A DNA stretch of 64,000 nt, from contig NC_064044.1 of assembly GCF_932526225.1 (NCBI RefSeq), positions 1,805,001 to 1,869,000 on the forward strand. The letters run 5' to 3'. Below, piece by piece: positions 37,329 through 50,996 of this stretch. This stretch comes from Nematostella vectensis (Eukaryota > Cnidaria > Anthozoa > Actiniaria > Edwardsiidae). A model generated the notes under the pieces. The model made no database searches. It had not been told where the DNA came from and worked only from the letters and a program-made list of their open reading frames with translations. A program made the position numbers and the translations under genes. Numbering within the stretch: position 1 is the first letter of the stretch; the number at the start of each line of letters is the position of its first letter.

Positions 37329-40300
37329 GCCACGTTAGTCTTTCGTTGCGGGCACTTGACTACTAACGCAGCTACCCGGGTTCGATTACCGCTGATAGCC
37401 TATTTTTATTTCTTTATTCTTTTTTTTTTAAATATCGATACTCAATTATACTGTTCTTGGTGTGTCATGACATAAAAAGAAGGTATAGGGACATTTTTAT
37501 GTACTCTCAGCATCTTTGATGTGCTCATGCTTTGTTCAGGATCCTGTACATATTTTATGCACACAAGAACTAACTACATTCCTTGGATAACTTGATTAAG
37601 TAGATTCTAACATAGAGCATAGCGCTCGATAGATTGAAATACCTTTTTTTCCGAGTATACTGTTGTATTTTTCCTAATGTTACTTTTTGGAATTTACATT
37701 CGGAAAAATAATGATCGATTGTAACCTTTTGGAGGTTACACTCTTAAAACAAATTCCCGAATGTAACCCTGAAGCTTTTTCCGAATGTAACCTCCAGTCC
37801 GATGGTGACTTTGCTTGGGATAGTTTACGATACCAATAGTATTAAAAGTAATTTTCATTACAATTCCCTTCAGCAATGCCACGTTAGTCTTTCGTTGCGA
37901 GCACTTGACTACTAACGCAGCGACCCGGGTTCGATTCCCGCTGATAGCCTATTTTTTTTTCTTTATTATTTTTTTTTTATATCGATACTTAATTATACTG
38001 TTCTTGGTGTGTCATGACATAAAAAGAAGGTATAGGGACATTTTTATGTACTCTCAGCATCTTTGATGTGCTCATGCTTTGTTCAGGATCCTGTACATTT
38101 TTTATGCACACAAGAACTAACTAGATTCCTTGGATAACTTGATTAAGTAGATTCTAACATAGAGCATAGCGCTCGATAGATTGAAATACCTTTTTTTCCG
38201 AGTATACTGTTTTATTTTTCCTAATGTTACTTTTTCGGAATTTACATTCGGAAAAAAAATTATCGATTGTAACCTTTTGGAGGTTACACTCGTAAAACAA
38301 ATTCCCGAATGTAACCCTGAAGCTTTTCCCGAATGTAACCTCCAGCCCGATGGTGGTGACTTTGCTTGGGATAGTTTACGATACCAATAGTATTAAAAGT
38401 AATTTTCATTACAATTCCCTTCATCAATGCCACGTTAGTCTTTCGTTGCGAGCACTTGACTACTAACGCAGCGACCCGGGTTCGATTCCCTCTGATAGCC
38501 TATTTTTTTTCTTTATTTTTTTTTTAATATCGATGCTTAATTATACTGTTCTTGGTGTGTCATGACATAAAAAGAAGGTATAGGGACATTTTTATGTACT
38601 CTCAGCATCTTTGATGTGCTCATGCTTTGTTCAGGATCCTGTACATATTTTTTGCACACAAGAACTAACTAGATTCCTTGGATAACTTGATTAAGTAGAT
38701 TCTAACATAGAGCATAGCGCTCGATAGATTGATATACCTTCTTTTCCGAGTATACTGTTTTATTTTTCCTAATGTTACTTATTGGAATTTACATTCGGAA
38801 AAAAATTATCGATTGTAACCGTTTGGAGGTTACACTCGTAAAACAAATTCCCGAATGTAACCCTGAAGCTTTTCCCGAATGTAACCTCCAGTCCGATGGT
38901 GACTTTGCTTGGGATAGTTTACGATACCAATAGTATTAAAAGTAATTTTCATTACAATTCCCTTCAGCAATGCCACGTTAGTCTATCGTTGCGGGCACTT
39001 GACTACTAACGCACCTACCCGGGTTCGATTCCCGCTGATAGCCTATTTTCGTTTCTTTATTTTTTTTTAAATATCGATGCTTAATTATACTGTTCTTGGT
39101 GTGTCATGACATAAAAAGAAGGTATAGGGACATTTTTATGTACTCTCAGCATCTTTGATGTGCTCATGCTTTGTTCAGGATCCTGTATATATTTTATGCA
39201 CACAAGAACTAACTAGATTCCTTGGATAACTTGATTAAGTAGATTCTAACATAGAGCATAGCGTTCGATAGATTGATATACCTTTTTTTCCGTGTATACT
39301 GTTTCATTTTTCCTAATGTTACTTTTTGGAATTTACATTCGGAAAAAAAATTGTCGATTGTAACCTTTTGGAGGTTACACTCGTAAAACAAATTCCCGAA
39401 TGTAACCCTAAGGCTTTTCCCGAATGTAACCTCCAGTCCGATGGTGACTTTGCTTGGGATAGTTTACGATACCAATAGTATTAAAAGTAATTTTCATTAC
39501 AATTCCCTTCAGCAATTCCACGTTAGTCTTTCGTTGCGGGCACTTGACTACTAACGCAGCGACCCGGGTTCGATTCCCTCTGATAGCCTATTTTTTTTCT
39601 TTATTTTTTTTTTAATATCGATGCTTAATTATACTGTTCTTGGTGTGTCATGACATAAAAAGAAGGTATAGGGACATTTTTATGTACTCTCAGCATCTTT
39701 GATGTGCTCATGCTTTGTTCAGGATCCTGTACATATTTTTTGCACACAAGAACTAACTAGATTCCTTGGATAACTTGATTAAGTAGATTCTAACATAGAG
39801 CATAGCGCTCGATAGATTGATATACCTTCTTTTCCGAGTATACTGTTTTATTTTTCCTAATGTTACTTATTGGAATTTACATTCGGAAAAAAATTATCGA
39901 TTGTAACCGTTTGGAGGTTACACTCGTAAAACAAATTCCCGAATGTAACCCTGAAGCTTTTCCCGAATGTAACCTCCAGTCCGATGGTGACTTTGCTTGG
40001 GATAGTTTACGATACCAATAGTATTAAAAGTAATTTTCATTACAATTCCCTTCAGCAATGCCACGTTAGTCTATCGTTGCGGGCACTTGACTACTAACGC
40101 ACCTACCCGGGTTCGATTCCCGCTGATAGCCTATTTTCGTTTCTTTATTTTTTTTTAAATATCGATGCTTAATTATACTGTTCTTGGTGTGTCATGACAT
40201 AAAAAGAAGGTATAGGGACATTTTTATGTACTCTCAGCATCTTTGATGTGCTCATGCTTTGTTCAGGATCCTGTACATATTTTATGCACACAAGAACTAA

Positions 40301-41153
40301 CTAGATTCCTTGGATAACTTGATTAAGTAGATTCTAACATAGAGCATAGCGTTCGATAGATTGATATACCTTTTTTTCCGTGTATACTGTTTCATTTTTC
40401 CTAATGTTACTTTTTGGAATTTACATTCGGAAAAAAAATTGTCGATTGTAACCTTTTGGAGGTTACACTCGTAAAACAAATTCCCGAATGTAACCCTGAG
40501 GCTTTTCCCGAATGTAACCTCCAGTCCGATGGTGACTTTGCTTGGGATAGTTTACGATACCAATAGTATTAAAAGTAATTTTCATTACAATTCCCTTCAG
40601 CAATGCCACGTTAGTCTTTCGTTGCGGGCACTTGACTACTAACGCAGCTACCCGGGTTCGATTACCGCTGATAGCCTATTTTTATTTCTTTATTCTTTTT
40701 TTTTTAAATATCGATACTCAATTATACTGTTCTTGGTGTGTTATGACATAAAAAGAAGGTATAGGGACATTTTTATGTACTCTCAGCATCTTTGATGTGC
40801 TCATGCTTTGTTCAGGATCCTGTACATATTTTATGCACACAAGAACTAACTACATTCCTTGGATAACTTGATTAAGTAGATTCTAACATAGAGCATAGCG
40901 CTCGATAGATTGAAATACCTTTTTTTCCGAGTATACTGTTTTATTTTTCCTAATGTTACTTTTTGGAATTTACATTCGGAAAAATAATGATCGATTGTAA
41001 CCTTTTGGAGGTTACACTCTTAAAACAAATTCCCGAATGTAACCCTGAAGCTTTTCCCGAATGTAACCTCCAGTCCGATGGTGACTTTGCTTGGGATAGT
41101 TTACGATACCAATAGTATTAAAAGTAATTTTCATTACAATTCCCTTCAGCAAT

Positions 41154-41700
41154 GCCACGTTAGTCTTTCGTTGCGAGCACTTGACTACTAACGCAGCGAC
41201 CCGGGTTCGATTCCCGCTGATAGCCTATTTTTTTTTCTTTATTATTTTTTTTTTATATCGATACTTAATTATACTGTTCTTGGTGTGTCATGACATAAAA
41301 AGAAGGTATAGGGACATTTTTATGTACTCTCAGCATCTTTGATGTGCTCATGCTTTGTTCAGGATCCTGTACATATTTTATGCACACAAGAACTAACTAG
41401 ATTCCTTGGATAACTTGATTAAGTAGATTCTAACATAGAGCATAGCGTTCGATAGCTTGATATACCTTTTTTTCCGTGTATACTGTTTCATTTTTCCTAA
41501 TGTTACTTTTTGGAATTTACATTCGGAAAAAAAATTGTCGATTGTAACCTTTTGGAGGTTACACTCGTAAAACAAATTCCCGAATGTAACCCTGAGGCTT
41601 TTCCCGAATGTAACCTCCAGTCCGATGGTGACTTTGCTTGGGATAGTTTACGATACCAATAGTATTAAAAGTAATTTTCATTACAATTCCCTTCATCAAT
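41154..41700 (+). repeat. Hybrid unit: type d head joined to type a tail
   Basis: The head has GCGAGCAC, the CTTTATTATT tract and ATATCGATACTT of type d. From GCGTTCGATAG near 41,447 onward it has CCGTGTATACTG, GTTTCATTTTT and ATTGTCGATTG of type a. The switch therefore lies between about 41,268 and 41,447. A one-base private change (GATAGCTTG) sits just after it. This is a direct footprint of recombination inside a unit. Confidence 0.78.
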
Positions 41701-44700
41701 GCCACGTTAGTCTTTCGTTGCGAGCACTTGACTACTAACGCAGCGACCCGGGTTCGATTCCCGCTGATAGCCTATTTTTTTTCTTTATTTTTTTTTTTAA
41801 TATCGATGCTTAATTATACTGTTCTTGGTGTGTCATGACATAAAAAGAAGGTATAGGGACATTTTTATGTACTCTCAGCATCTTTGATGTGCTCATGCTT
41901 TGTTCAGGATCCTGTACATATTTTTTGCACACAAGAACTAACTAGATTTCTTGGATAACTTGATTAAGTAGATTCTAACATAGAGCATAGCGCTCGATAG
42001 ATTGATATACCTTCTTTTCCGAGTATACTGTTTTATTTTTCCTAATGTTACTTATTGGAATTTACATTCGGAAAAAAAATTATCGATTGTAACCGTTTGG
42101 AGGTTACACTCGTAAAACAAATTCCCGAATGTAACCCTGAAGCTTTTCCCGAATGTAACCTCCAGTCCGATGGTGACTTTGCTTGGGATAGTTTACGATA
42201 CCAATAGTATTAAAAGTAATTTTCATTACAATTCCCTTCAGCAATGCCACGTTAGTCTATCGTTGCGGGCACTTGACTACTAACGCACCTACCCGGGTTC
42301 GATTCCCGCTGATAGCCTATTTTCGTTTCTTTATTTTTTTTTTAAATATCGATGCTTAATTATACTGTTCTTGGTGTGTCATGACATAAAAAGAAGGTAT
42401 AGGGACATTTTTATGTACTCTCAGCATCTTTGATGTGCTCATGCTTTGTTCAGGATCCTGTACATATTTTATGCACACAAGAACTAACTAGATTCCTTGG
42501 ATAACTTGATTAAGTAGATTCTAACATAGAGCATAGCGTTCGATAGATTGATATACCTTTTTTTCCGTGTATACTGTTTCATTTTTCCTAATGTTACTTT
42601 TTGGAATTTACATTCGGAAAAAAAATTGTCGATTGTAACCTTTTGGAGGTTACACTCGTAAAACAAATTCCCGAATGTAACCCTGAGGCTTTTCCCGAAT
42701 GTAACCTCCAGTCCGATGGTGACTTTGCTTGGGATAGTTTACGATACCAATAGTATTAAAAGTAATTTTCATTACAATTCCCTTCAGCAATGCCACGTTA
42801 GTCTTTCGTTGCGGGCACTTGACTACTAACGCAGCTACCCGGGTTCGATTACCGCTGATAGCCTATTTTTATTTCTTTATTCTTTTTTTTTTAAATATCG
42901 ATACTCAATTATACTGTTCTTGGTGTGTCATGACATAAAAAGAAGGTATAGGGACATTTTTATGTACTCTCAGCATCTTTGATGTGCTCATGCTTTGTTC
43001 AAGATCCTGTACATATTTTATGCACACAAGAACTAACTACATTCCTTGGATAACTTGATTAAGTAGATTCTAACATAGAGCATAGCGCTCGATAGATTGA
43101 AATACCTTTTTTTCCGAGTATACTGTTTTATTTTTCCTAATGTTACTTTTTGGAATTTACATTCGGAAAAATAATGATCGATTGTAACCTTTTAGAGGTT
43201 ACACTCTTAAAACAAATTCCCGAATGTAACCCTGAAGCTTTTCCCGAATGTAACCTCCAGTCCGATGGTGACTTTGCTTGGGATAGTTTACGATACCAAT
43301 AGTATTAAAAGTAATTTTCATTACAATTCCCTTCAGCAATGCCACGTTAGTCTTTCGTTGCGAGCACTTGACTACTAACGCAGCGACCCGGGTTCGATTC
43401 CCGCTGATAGCCTATTTTTTTTTCTTTATTTTTTTTTAATATCGATGCTTAATTATACTGTTCTTGGTGTGTCATGACATAAAAAGAAGGTATAGGGACA
43501 TTTTTATGTACTCTCAGCATCTTTGATGTGCTCATGCTTTGTTCAGGATCCTGTACATATTTTTTGCACACAAGAACTAACTAGATTCCTTGGATAACTT
43601 GATTAAGTAGATTCTAACATAGAGCATAGCGCTCGATAGATTGATATACCTTCTTTTCCGAGTATACTGTTTTATTTTTCCTAATGTTACTTATTGGAAT
43701 TTACATTCGGAAAAAAAATTATCGATTGTAACCGTTTGGAGGTTACACTCGTAAAACAAATTCCCGAATGTAACCCTGAAGCTTTTCCCGAATGTAACCT
43801 CCAGTCCGATGGTGACTTTGCTTGGGATAGTTTACGATACCAATAGTATTAAAAGTAATTTTCATTACAATTCCCTTCAGCAATGCCACGTTAGTCTATC
43901 GTTGCGGGCACTTGACTACTAACGCACCTACCCGGGTTCGATTCCCGCTGATAGCCTATTTTCGTTTCTTTATTTTTTTTTAAATATCGATGCTTAATTA
44001 TACTGTTCTTGGTGTGTCATGACATAAAAAGAAGGTATAGGGACATTTTTATGTACTCTCAGCATCTTTGATGTGCTCATGCTTTGTTCAGGATCCTGTA
44101 CATATTTTATGCACACAAGAACTAACTAGATTCCTTGGATAACTTGATTAAGTAGATTCTAACATAGAGCATAGCGTTCGATAGATTGATATACCTTTTT
44201 TTCCGTGTATACTGTTTCATTTTTCCTAATGTTACTTTTTGGAATTTACATTCGGAAAAAAAATTGTCGATTGTAACCTTTTGGAGGTTACACTCGTAAA
44301 ACAAATTCCCGAATGTAACCCTGAAGCTTTTCCCGAATGTAACCTCCAGTCCGATGGTGACTTTGCTTGGGATAGTTTACGATACCAATAGTATTAAAAG
44401 TAATTTTCATTACAATTCCCTTCAGCAATGCCACGTTAGTCTATCGTTGCGGGCACTTGACTACTAACGCACCTACCCGGGTTCGATTCCCGCTGATAGC
44501 CTATTTTCGTTTCTTTATTTTTTTTTAAATATCGATGCTTAATTATACTGTTCTTGGTGTGTCATGACATAAAAAGAAGGTATAGGGACATTTTTATGTA
44601 CTCTCAGCATCTTTGATGTGCTCATGCTTTGTTCAGGATCCTGTACATATTTTATGCACACAAGAACTAACTAGATTCCTTGGATAACTTGATTAAGTAG

Positions 44701-46062
44701 ATTCTAACATAGAGCATAGCGTTCGATAGATTGATATACCTTTTTTTCCGTGTATACTGTTTCATTTTTCCTAATGTTACTTTTTGGAATTTACATTCGG
44801 AAAAAAAATTGTCGATTGTAACCTTTTGGAGGTTACACTCGTAAAACAAATTCCCGAATGTAACCCTGAGGCTTTTCCCGAATGTAACCTCCAGTCCGAT
44901 GGTGACTTTGCTTGGGATAGTTTACGATACCAATAGTATTAAAAGTAATTTTCATTACAATTCCCTTCATCAATGCCACGTTAGTCTTTCGTTGCGAGCA
45001 CTTGACTACTAACGCAGCGACCCGGGTTCGATTCCCGCTGATAGCCTATTTTTTTCTTTATTTTTTTTTTAATATCGATGCTTAATTATACTGTTCTTGG
45101 TGTGTCATGACATAAAAAGAAGGTATAGGGACATTTTTATGTACTCTCAGCATCTTTGATGTGCTCATGCTTTGTTCAGGATCCTGTACATATTTTTTGC
45201 ACACAAGAACTAACTAGATTCCTTGGATAACTTGATTAAGTAGATTCTAACATAGAGCATAGCGCTCGATAGATTGATATACCTTCTTTTCCGAGTATAC
45301 TGTTTTATTTTTCCTAATGTTACTTATTGGAATTTACATTCGGAAAAAAAATTATCGATTGTAACCGTTTGGAGGTTACACTCGTAAAACAAATTCCCGA
45401 ATGTAACCCTGAAGCTTTTCCCGAATGTAACCTCCAGTCCGATGGTGACTTTGCTTGGGATAGTTTACGATACCAATAGTATTAAAAGTAATTTTCATTA
45501 CAATTCCCTTCAGCAATGCCACGTTAGTCTATCGTTGCGGGCACTTGACTACTAACGCACCTACCCGGGTTCGATTCCCGCTGATAGCCTATTTTCGTTT
45601 CTTTAATTTTTTTTAAATATCGATGCTTAATTATACTGTTCTTGGTGTGTCATGACATAAAAAGAAGGTATAGGGACATTTTTATGTACTCTCAGCATCT
45701 TTGATGTGCTCATGCTTTGTTCAGGATCCTGTACATATTTTATGCACACAAGAACTAACTAGATTCCTTGGATAACTTGATTAAGTAGATTCTAACATAG
45801 AGCATAGCGTTCGATAGATTGATATACCTTTTTTTCCGTGTATACTGTTTCATTTTTCCTAATGTTACTTTTTGGAATTTACATTCGGAAAAAAAATTGT
45901 CGATTGTAACCTTTTGGAGGTTACACTCGTAAAACAAATTCCCGAATGTAACCCTGAGGCTTTTCCCGAATGTAACCTCCAGTCCGATGGTGACTTTGCT
46001 TGGGATAGTTTACGATACCAATAGTATTAAAAGTAATTTTCATTACAATTCCCTTCAGCAAT

Positions 46063-48259
46063 GCCACGTTAGTCTTTCGTTGCGGGCACTTGACTACTAA
46101 CGCAGCTACCCGGGTTCGATTACCGCTGATAGCCTATTTTTATTTCTTTATTCTTTTTTTTTTTAATATCGATACTCAATTATACTGTTCTTGGTGTGTC
46201 ATGACATAAAAAGAAGGTATAGGGACATTTTTATGTACTCTCAGCATCTTTGATGTGCTCATGCTTTGTTCAGGATCCTGTACATATTTTATGCACACAA
46301 GAACTAACTACATTCCTTGGATAACTTGATTAAGTAGATTCTAACATAGAGCATAGCGCTCGATAGATTGAAATACCTTTTTTTCCGAGTATACTGTTTT
46401 ATTTTTCCTAATGTTACTTTTTGGAATTTACATTCGGAAAAATAATGATCGATTGTAACCTTTTGGAGGTTACACTCTTAAAACAAATTCCCGAATGTAA
46501 CCCTGAAGCTTTTCCCGAATGTAACCTCCAGTCCGATGGTGACTTTGCTTGGGATAGTTTACGATACCAATAGTATTAAAAGTAATTTTCATTACAATTC
46601 CCTTCAGCAATGCCACGTTAGTCTTTCGTTGCGAGCACTTGACTACTAACGCAGCGACCCGGGTTCGATTCCCGCTGATAGCCTATTTTTTTTTCTTTAT
46701 TATTTTTTTTTTATATCGATACTTAATTATACTGTTCTTGGTGTGTCATGACATAAAAAGAAGGTATAGGGACATTTTTATGTACTCTCAGCATCTTTGA
46801 TGTGCTCATGCTTTGTTCAGGATCCTGTACATATTTTATGCACACAAGAACTAACTAGATTCCTTGGATAACTTGATTAAGTAGATTCTAACATAGAGCA
46901 TAGCGCTCGATAGATTGAAATACCTTTTTTTCCGAGTATACTGTTTTATTTTTCCTAATGTTACTTTTTCGGAATTTACATTCGGAAAAAAAATTATCGA
47001 TTGTAACCTTTTGGAGGTTACACTCGTAAAACAAATTTCCGAATGTAACCCTGAAGCTTTTCCCGAATGTAACCTCCAGCCCGATGGTGACTTTGCTTGG
47101 GATAGTTTACGATACCAATAGTATTAAAAGTAATTTTCATTACAATTCCCTTCAGCAATGCCACGTTAGTCTTTCGTTGCGGGCACTTGACTACTAACGC
47201 AGCTACCCGGGTTCGATTACCGCTGATAGCCTATTTTTATTTCTTTATTCTTTTTTTTTTTAATATCGATACTCAATTATACTGTTCTTGGTGTGTCATG
47301 ACATAAAAAGAAGGTATAGGGACATTTTTATGTACTCTCAGCATCTTTGATGTGCTCATGCTTTGTTCAGGATCCTGTACATATTTTATGCACACAAGAA
47401 CTAACTACATTCCTTGGATAACTTGATTAAGTAGATTCTAACATAGAGCATAGCGCTCGATAGATTGAAATACCTTTTTTTCCGAGTATACTGTTTTATT
47501 TTTCCTAATGTTACTTTTTGGAATTTACATTCGGAAAAATAATGATCGATTGTAACCTTTTGGAGGTTACACTCTTAAAACAAATTCCCGAATGTAACCC
47601 TGAAGCTTTTCCCGAATGTAACCTCCAGTCCGATGGTGACTTTGCTTGGGATAGTTTACGATACCAATAGTATTAAAAGTAATTTTCATTACAATTCCCT
47701 TCAGCAATGCCACGTTAGTCTTTCGTTGCGAGCACTTGACTACTAACGCAGCGACCCGGGTTCGATTCCCGCTGATAGCCTATTTTTTTTTCTTTATTAT
47801 TTTTTTTTTATATCGATACTTAATTATACTGTTCTTGGTGTGTCATGACATAAAAAGAAGGTATAGGGACATTTTTATGTACTCTCAGCATCTTTGATGT
47901 GCTCATGCTTTGTTCAGGATCCTGTACATATTTTATGCACACAAGAACTAACTAGATTCCTTGGATAACTTGATTAAGTAGATTCTAACATAGAGCATAG
48001 CGCTCGATAGATTGAAATACCTTTTTTTCCGAGTATACTGTTTTATTTTTCCTAATGTTACTTTTTCGGAATTTACATTCGGAAAAAAAATTATCGATTG
48101 TAACCTTTTGGAGGTTACACTCGTAAAACAAATTTCCGAATGTAACCCTGAAGCTTTTCCCGAATGTAACCTCCAGCCCGATGGTGGTGACTTTGCTTGG
48201 GATAGTTTACGATACCAATAGTATTAAAAGTAATTTTCATTACAATTCCCTTCATCAAT
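46063..48259 (+). repeat. Tandem c-d dimer, two copies of ~1,097 bp
   Basis: Anchors 46,115 and 46,664 recur at 47,212 and 47,761, both at 1,097 bp. The private variant CAAATTTCCGAATG (47,033 and 48,130) is shared. The second copy has GATGGTGGTGAC where the first has GATGGTGAC, a three-base difference near 47,086 and 48,183. Confidence 0.82.
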
Positions 48260-49349
48260 GCCACGTTAGTCTTTCGTTGCGAGCACTTGACTACTAACGC
48301 AGCGACCCGGGTTCGATTCCTGCTGATAGCCTATATTTTTTCTTTATTTTTTTTTAATATCGATGCTTAATTATACTGTTCTTGGTGTGTCATGACATAA
48401 AAAGAAGGTATAGGGACATTTTTATGTACTCTCAGCATCTTTGATGTGCTCATGCTTTGTTCAGGATCCTGTACATATTTTTTGCACACAAGAATTAACT
48501 AGATTCCTTGGATAACTTGATTAAGTAGATTCTAACATAGAGCATAGCGCTCGATAGATTGATATACCTTCTTTTCCGAGTATACTGTTTTATTTTTCCT
48601 AATGTTACTTATTGGAATTTACATTCGGAAAAAAAAATTATCGATTGTAACCGTTTGGAGGTTACACTCGTAAAACAAATTCCCGAATGTAACCCTGAAG
48701 CTTTTCCCGAATGTAACCTCCAGTCCGATGGTGACTTTGCTTGGGATAGTTTACGATACCAATAGTATTAAAAGTAATTTTCATTACAATTCCCTTCAGC
48801 AATGCCACGTTAGTCTATCGTTGCGGGCACTTGACTACTAACGCACCTACCCGGGTTCGATTCCCGCTGATAGCCTATTTTCGTTTCTTTATTTTTTTTT
48901 AAATATCGATGCTTAATTATACTGTTCTTGGTGTGTCATGACATAAAAAGAAGGTATAGGGACATTTTTATGTACTCTCAGCATCTTTGATGTGCTCATG
49001 CTTTGTTCAGGATCCTGTACATATTTTATGCACACAAGAACTAACTAGATTCCTTGGATAACTTGATTAAGTAGATTCTAACATAGAGCATAGCTTTCGA
49101 TAGATTGATATACCTTTTTTTTCCGTGTATACTGTTTCATTTTTCCTAATGTTACTTTTTGGAATTTACATTCGGAAAAAAAATTGTCGATTGTAACCTT
49201 TTGGAGGTTACACTCGTAAAACAAATTCCCGAATGTAACCCTGAGGCTTTTCCCGAATGTAACCTCCAGTCCGATGGTGACTTTGCTTGGGATAGTTTAC
49301 GATACCAATAGTATTAAAAGTAATTTTCATTACAATTCCCTTCAGCAAT

Positions 49350-50996
49350 GCCACGTTAGTCTTTCGTTGCGGGCACTTGACTACTAACGCAGCGACCCGG
49401 GTTCGATTCCCGCTGATAGCCAATTTTTCTTTCTTTATTTTTTATTTTTAAATACCGATACTTAATTATACTGTTCTTGTTGTGTCATAACATAAAAAGA
49501 AGGTATAGGGACATTTTTATGTACTCTCAGCATCTCTGATGTGCTCATGCTTTGTTCAGGATCCTGTACATATTTTATGCACACAAGAACTAACTAGATT
49601 CCTTGGATAACTTGATTAAGTAGATTCTAACATAGAGCATAGCGCTCGATAGATTGATGTACCTTTTTTTCCGAGTATACTGTTTTATTTTTCCTAATGT
49701 TACTTTTTGGAATTTACATTCGGAAAAAAAATTATCGATTATAACCTTTTGGAGGTTACACTCGTAAAACAAATTCCCGAATGTAACCCTGAAGCTTTTT
49801 CCGAATGTAACCTCCAGTCCGATGGTGACTTTGCTTGGGATAGTTTACGATACCAATAGTATTAAAAGTAATTTTCATTACAATTCTATTCAGCAATGCC
49901 ACGTTAGTCTTTCGTTGCGGGCACTTGACTACTAACGCAGCGACCCGGGTTCGATTCCCGCTGATAGCCAATTTTTTTTTTTTATTTTTATTTTTTTAAA
50001 TATCGATACTTAATTATACTGTTCTTGGTGAGTCATGACATAAAAAGAAGGTATAGGGACATTTTTATGTACTCTCAGCATCTTTGATGCGCACATGCTT
50101 TGTTCAGGATCCTGTACATATTTTATGCACACAAGAACTAACTAGATTCCTTGGATAACTTGATTAAGTAGATTCTAACATAGAGCATAGCGCTCGATAG
50201 ATTGATATACCTTTTTTTCCGAGTATACTGTTTTATTTTTCCTAATGTTACTTTTTCGGAATTTACATTCGGAAAAAAAATTATCGATTGTAACCTTTTG
50301 GAGGTTACACTCGTAAAACAAATTCCCGAATGTAACCCTGAAGCTTTTCGCGAATGTAACCTCCAGTCCGATGGTGACTTTGCTTGGGATAGTTTACGAT
50401 ACCAATAGTATTAAAAGTAATTTTCATTACAATTCCCTTCAGCAATGCCACGTTAGTCTTTCGTTGCGGGCACTTGACTACTAACGCAGCGACCCGGGTT
50501 CGATTCCCGCTGATAGCCAATTTTTTTTTCTTTATTTTTATTTTTTTAAATATCGATACTTAATTATACTGTTCTTGGTGAGTCATGACATAAAAAGAAG
50601 GTATAGGGACATTTTTATGTACTCTCAGCATCTTTGATGCGCTCATGCTTTGTTCAGGATCCTGTACATATTTTATGCACACAAGAACTAACTAGATTCC
50701 TTGGATAACTTGATTAAGTAGATTCTAACATAGAGCATAGCGCTCGATAGATTGATATACCTTTTTTTCCGAGTATACTGTTTTATTTTTCCTAATGTTA
50801 CTTTTTCGGAATTTACATTCGGAAAAAAAATTATCGATTGTAACCTTTTGGAGGTTACACTCGTAAAACAAATTCCCGAATGTAACCCTGAAGCTTTTCG
50901 CGAATGTAACCTCCAGTCCGATGGTGACTTTGCTTGGGATAGTTTACGATACCAATAGTATTAAAAGTAATTTTCATTACAATTCCCTTCAGCAAT
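49350..50996 (+). repeat. Array region I: three related units, two in tandem duplicate
   Basis: Anchors are at 49,402, 49,950 and 50,499. All have GATAGCCAATTTT after the tRNA-like segment instead of GATAGCCTATTTT. The last two share GTGAGTCATGAC, GATGCGC and CTTTTCGCGAATG (50,344 and 50,894) at an offset of about 550 bp, so they are a recent single-unit duplication. The first resembles the unit at 36,282. Confidence 0.82.

Larger units (their letters stand above)
37329..49349 (+). repeat. Array region H: higher-order repeat built from unit types a, b, c and d
   Basis: Anchors with type: 37,381 c; 37,930 d; 38,481 b; 39,024 a; 39,569 b; 40,112 a; 40,657 c; 41,206 d/a hybrid; 41,753 b; 42,298 a; 42,844 c; 43,393 b; 43,937 a; 44,482 a; 45,027 b; 45,570 a; 46,115 c; 46,664 d; 47,212 c; 47,761 d; 48,312 b; 48,856 a. 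Type a has CGCACCTACCC, ATTTTCGTTTC and CCGTGTATACTG. Type b has TATTTTTTGCAC, CTTCTTTTCCGAG and CTTATTGG. Type c has GATTACCGC, TTTTTATTTC and AATAATGATCG. Type d has a TTTTATATCG tract end and TTTTTCGG. The basic order is c-d-b-a, with losses and duplications of pairs. Confidence 0.82.

Noticed and set aside
49208-49423. Minus-strand frames containing GNRTRVAALVV (also near 49,756-49,971 and 50,305-50,520)
   Set aside because: This phrase is simply the antisense reading of the T-arm and anticodon-side of the tRNA-like segment. The frames stay open because of CCAATTTT after the segment and begin at a non-ATG codon.
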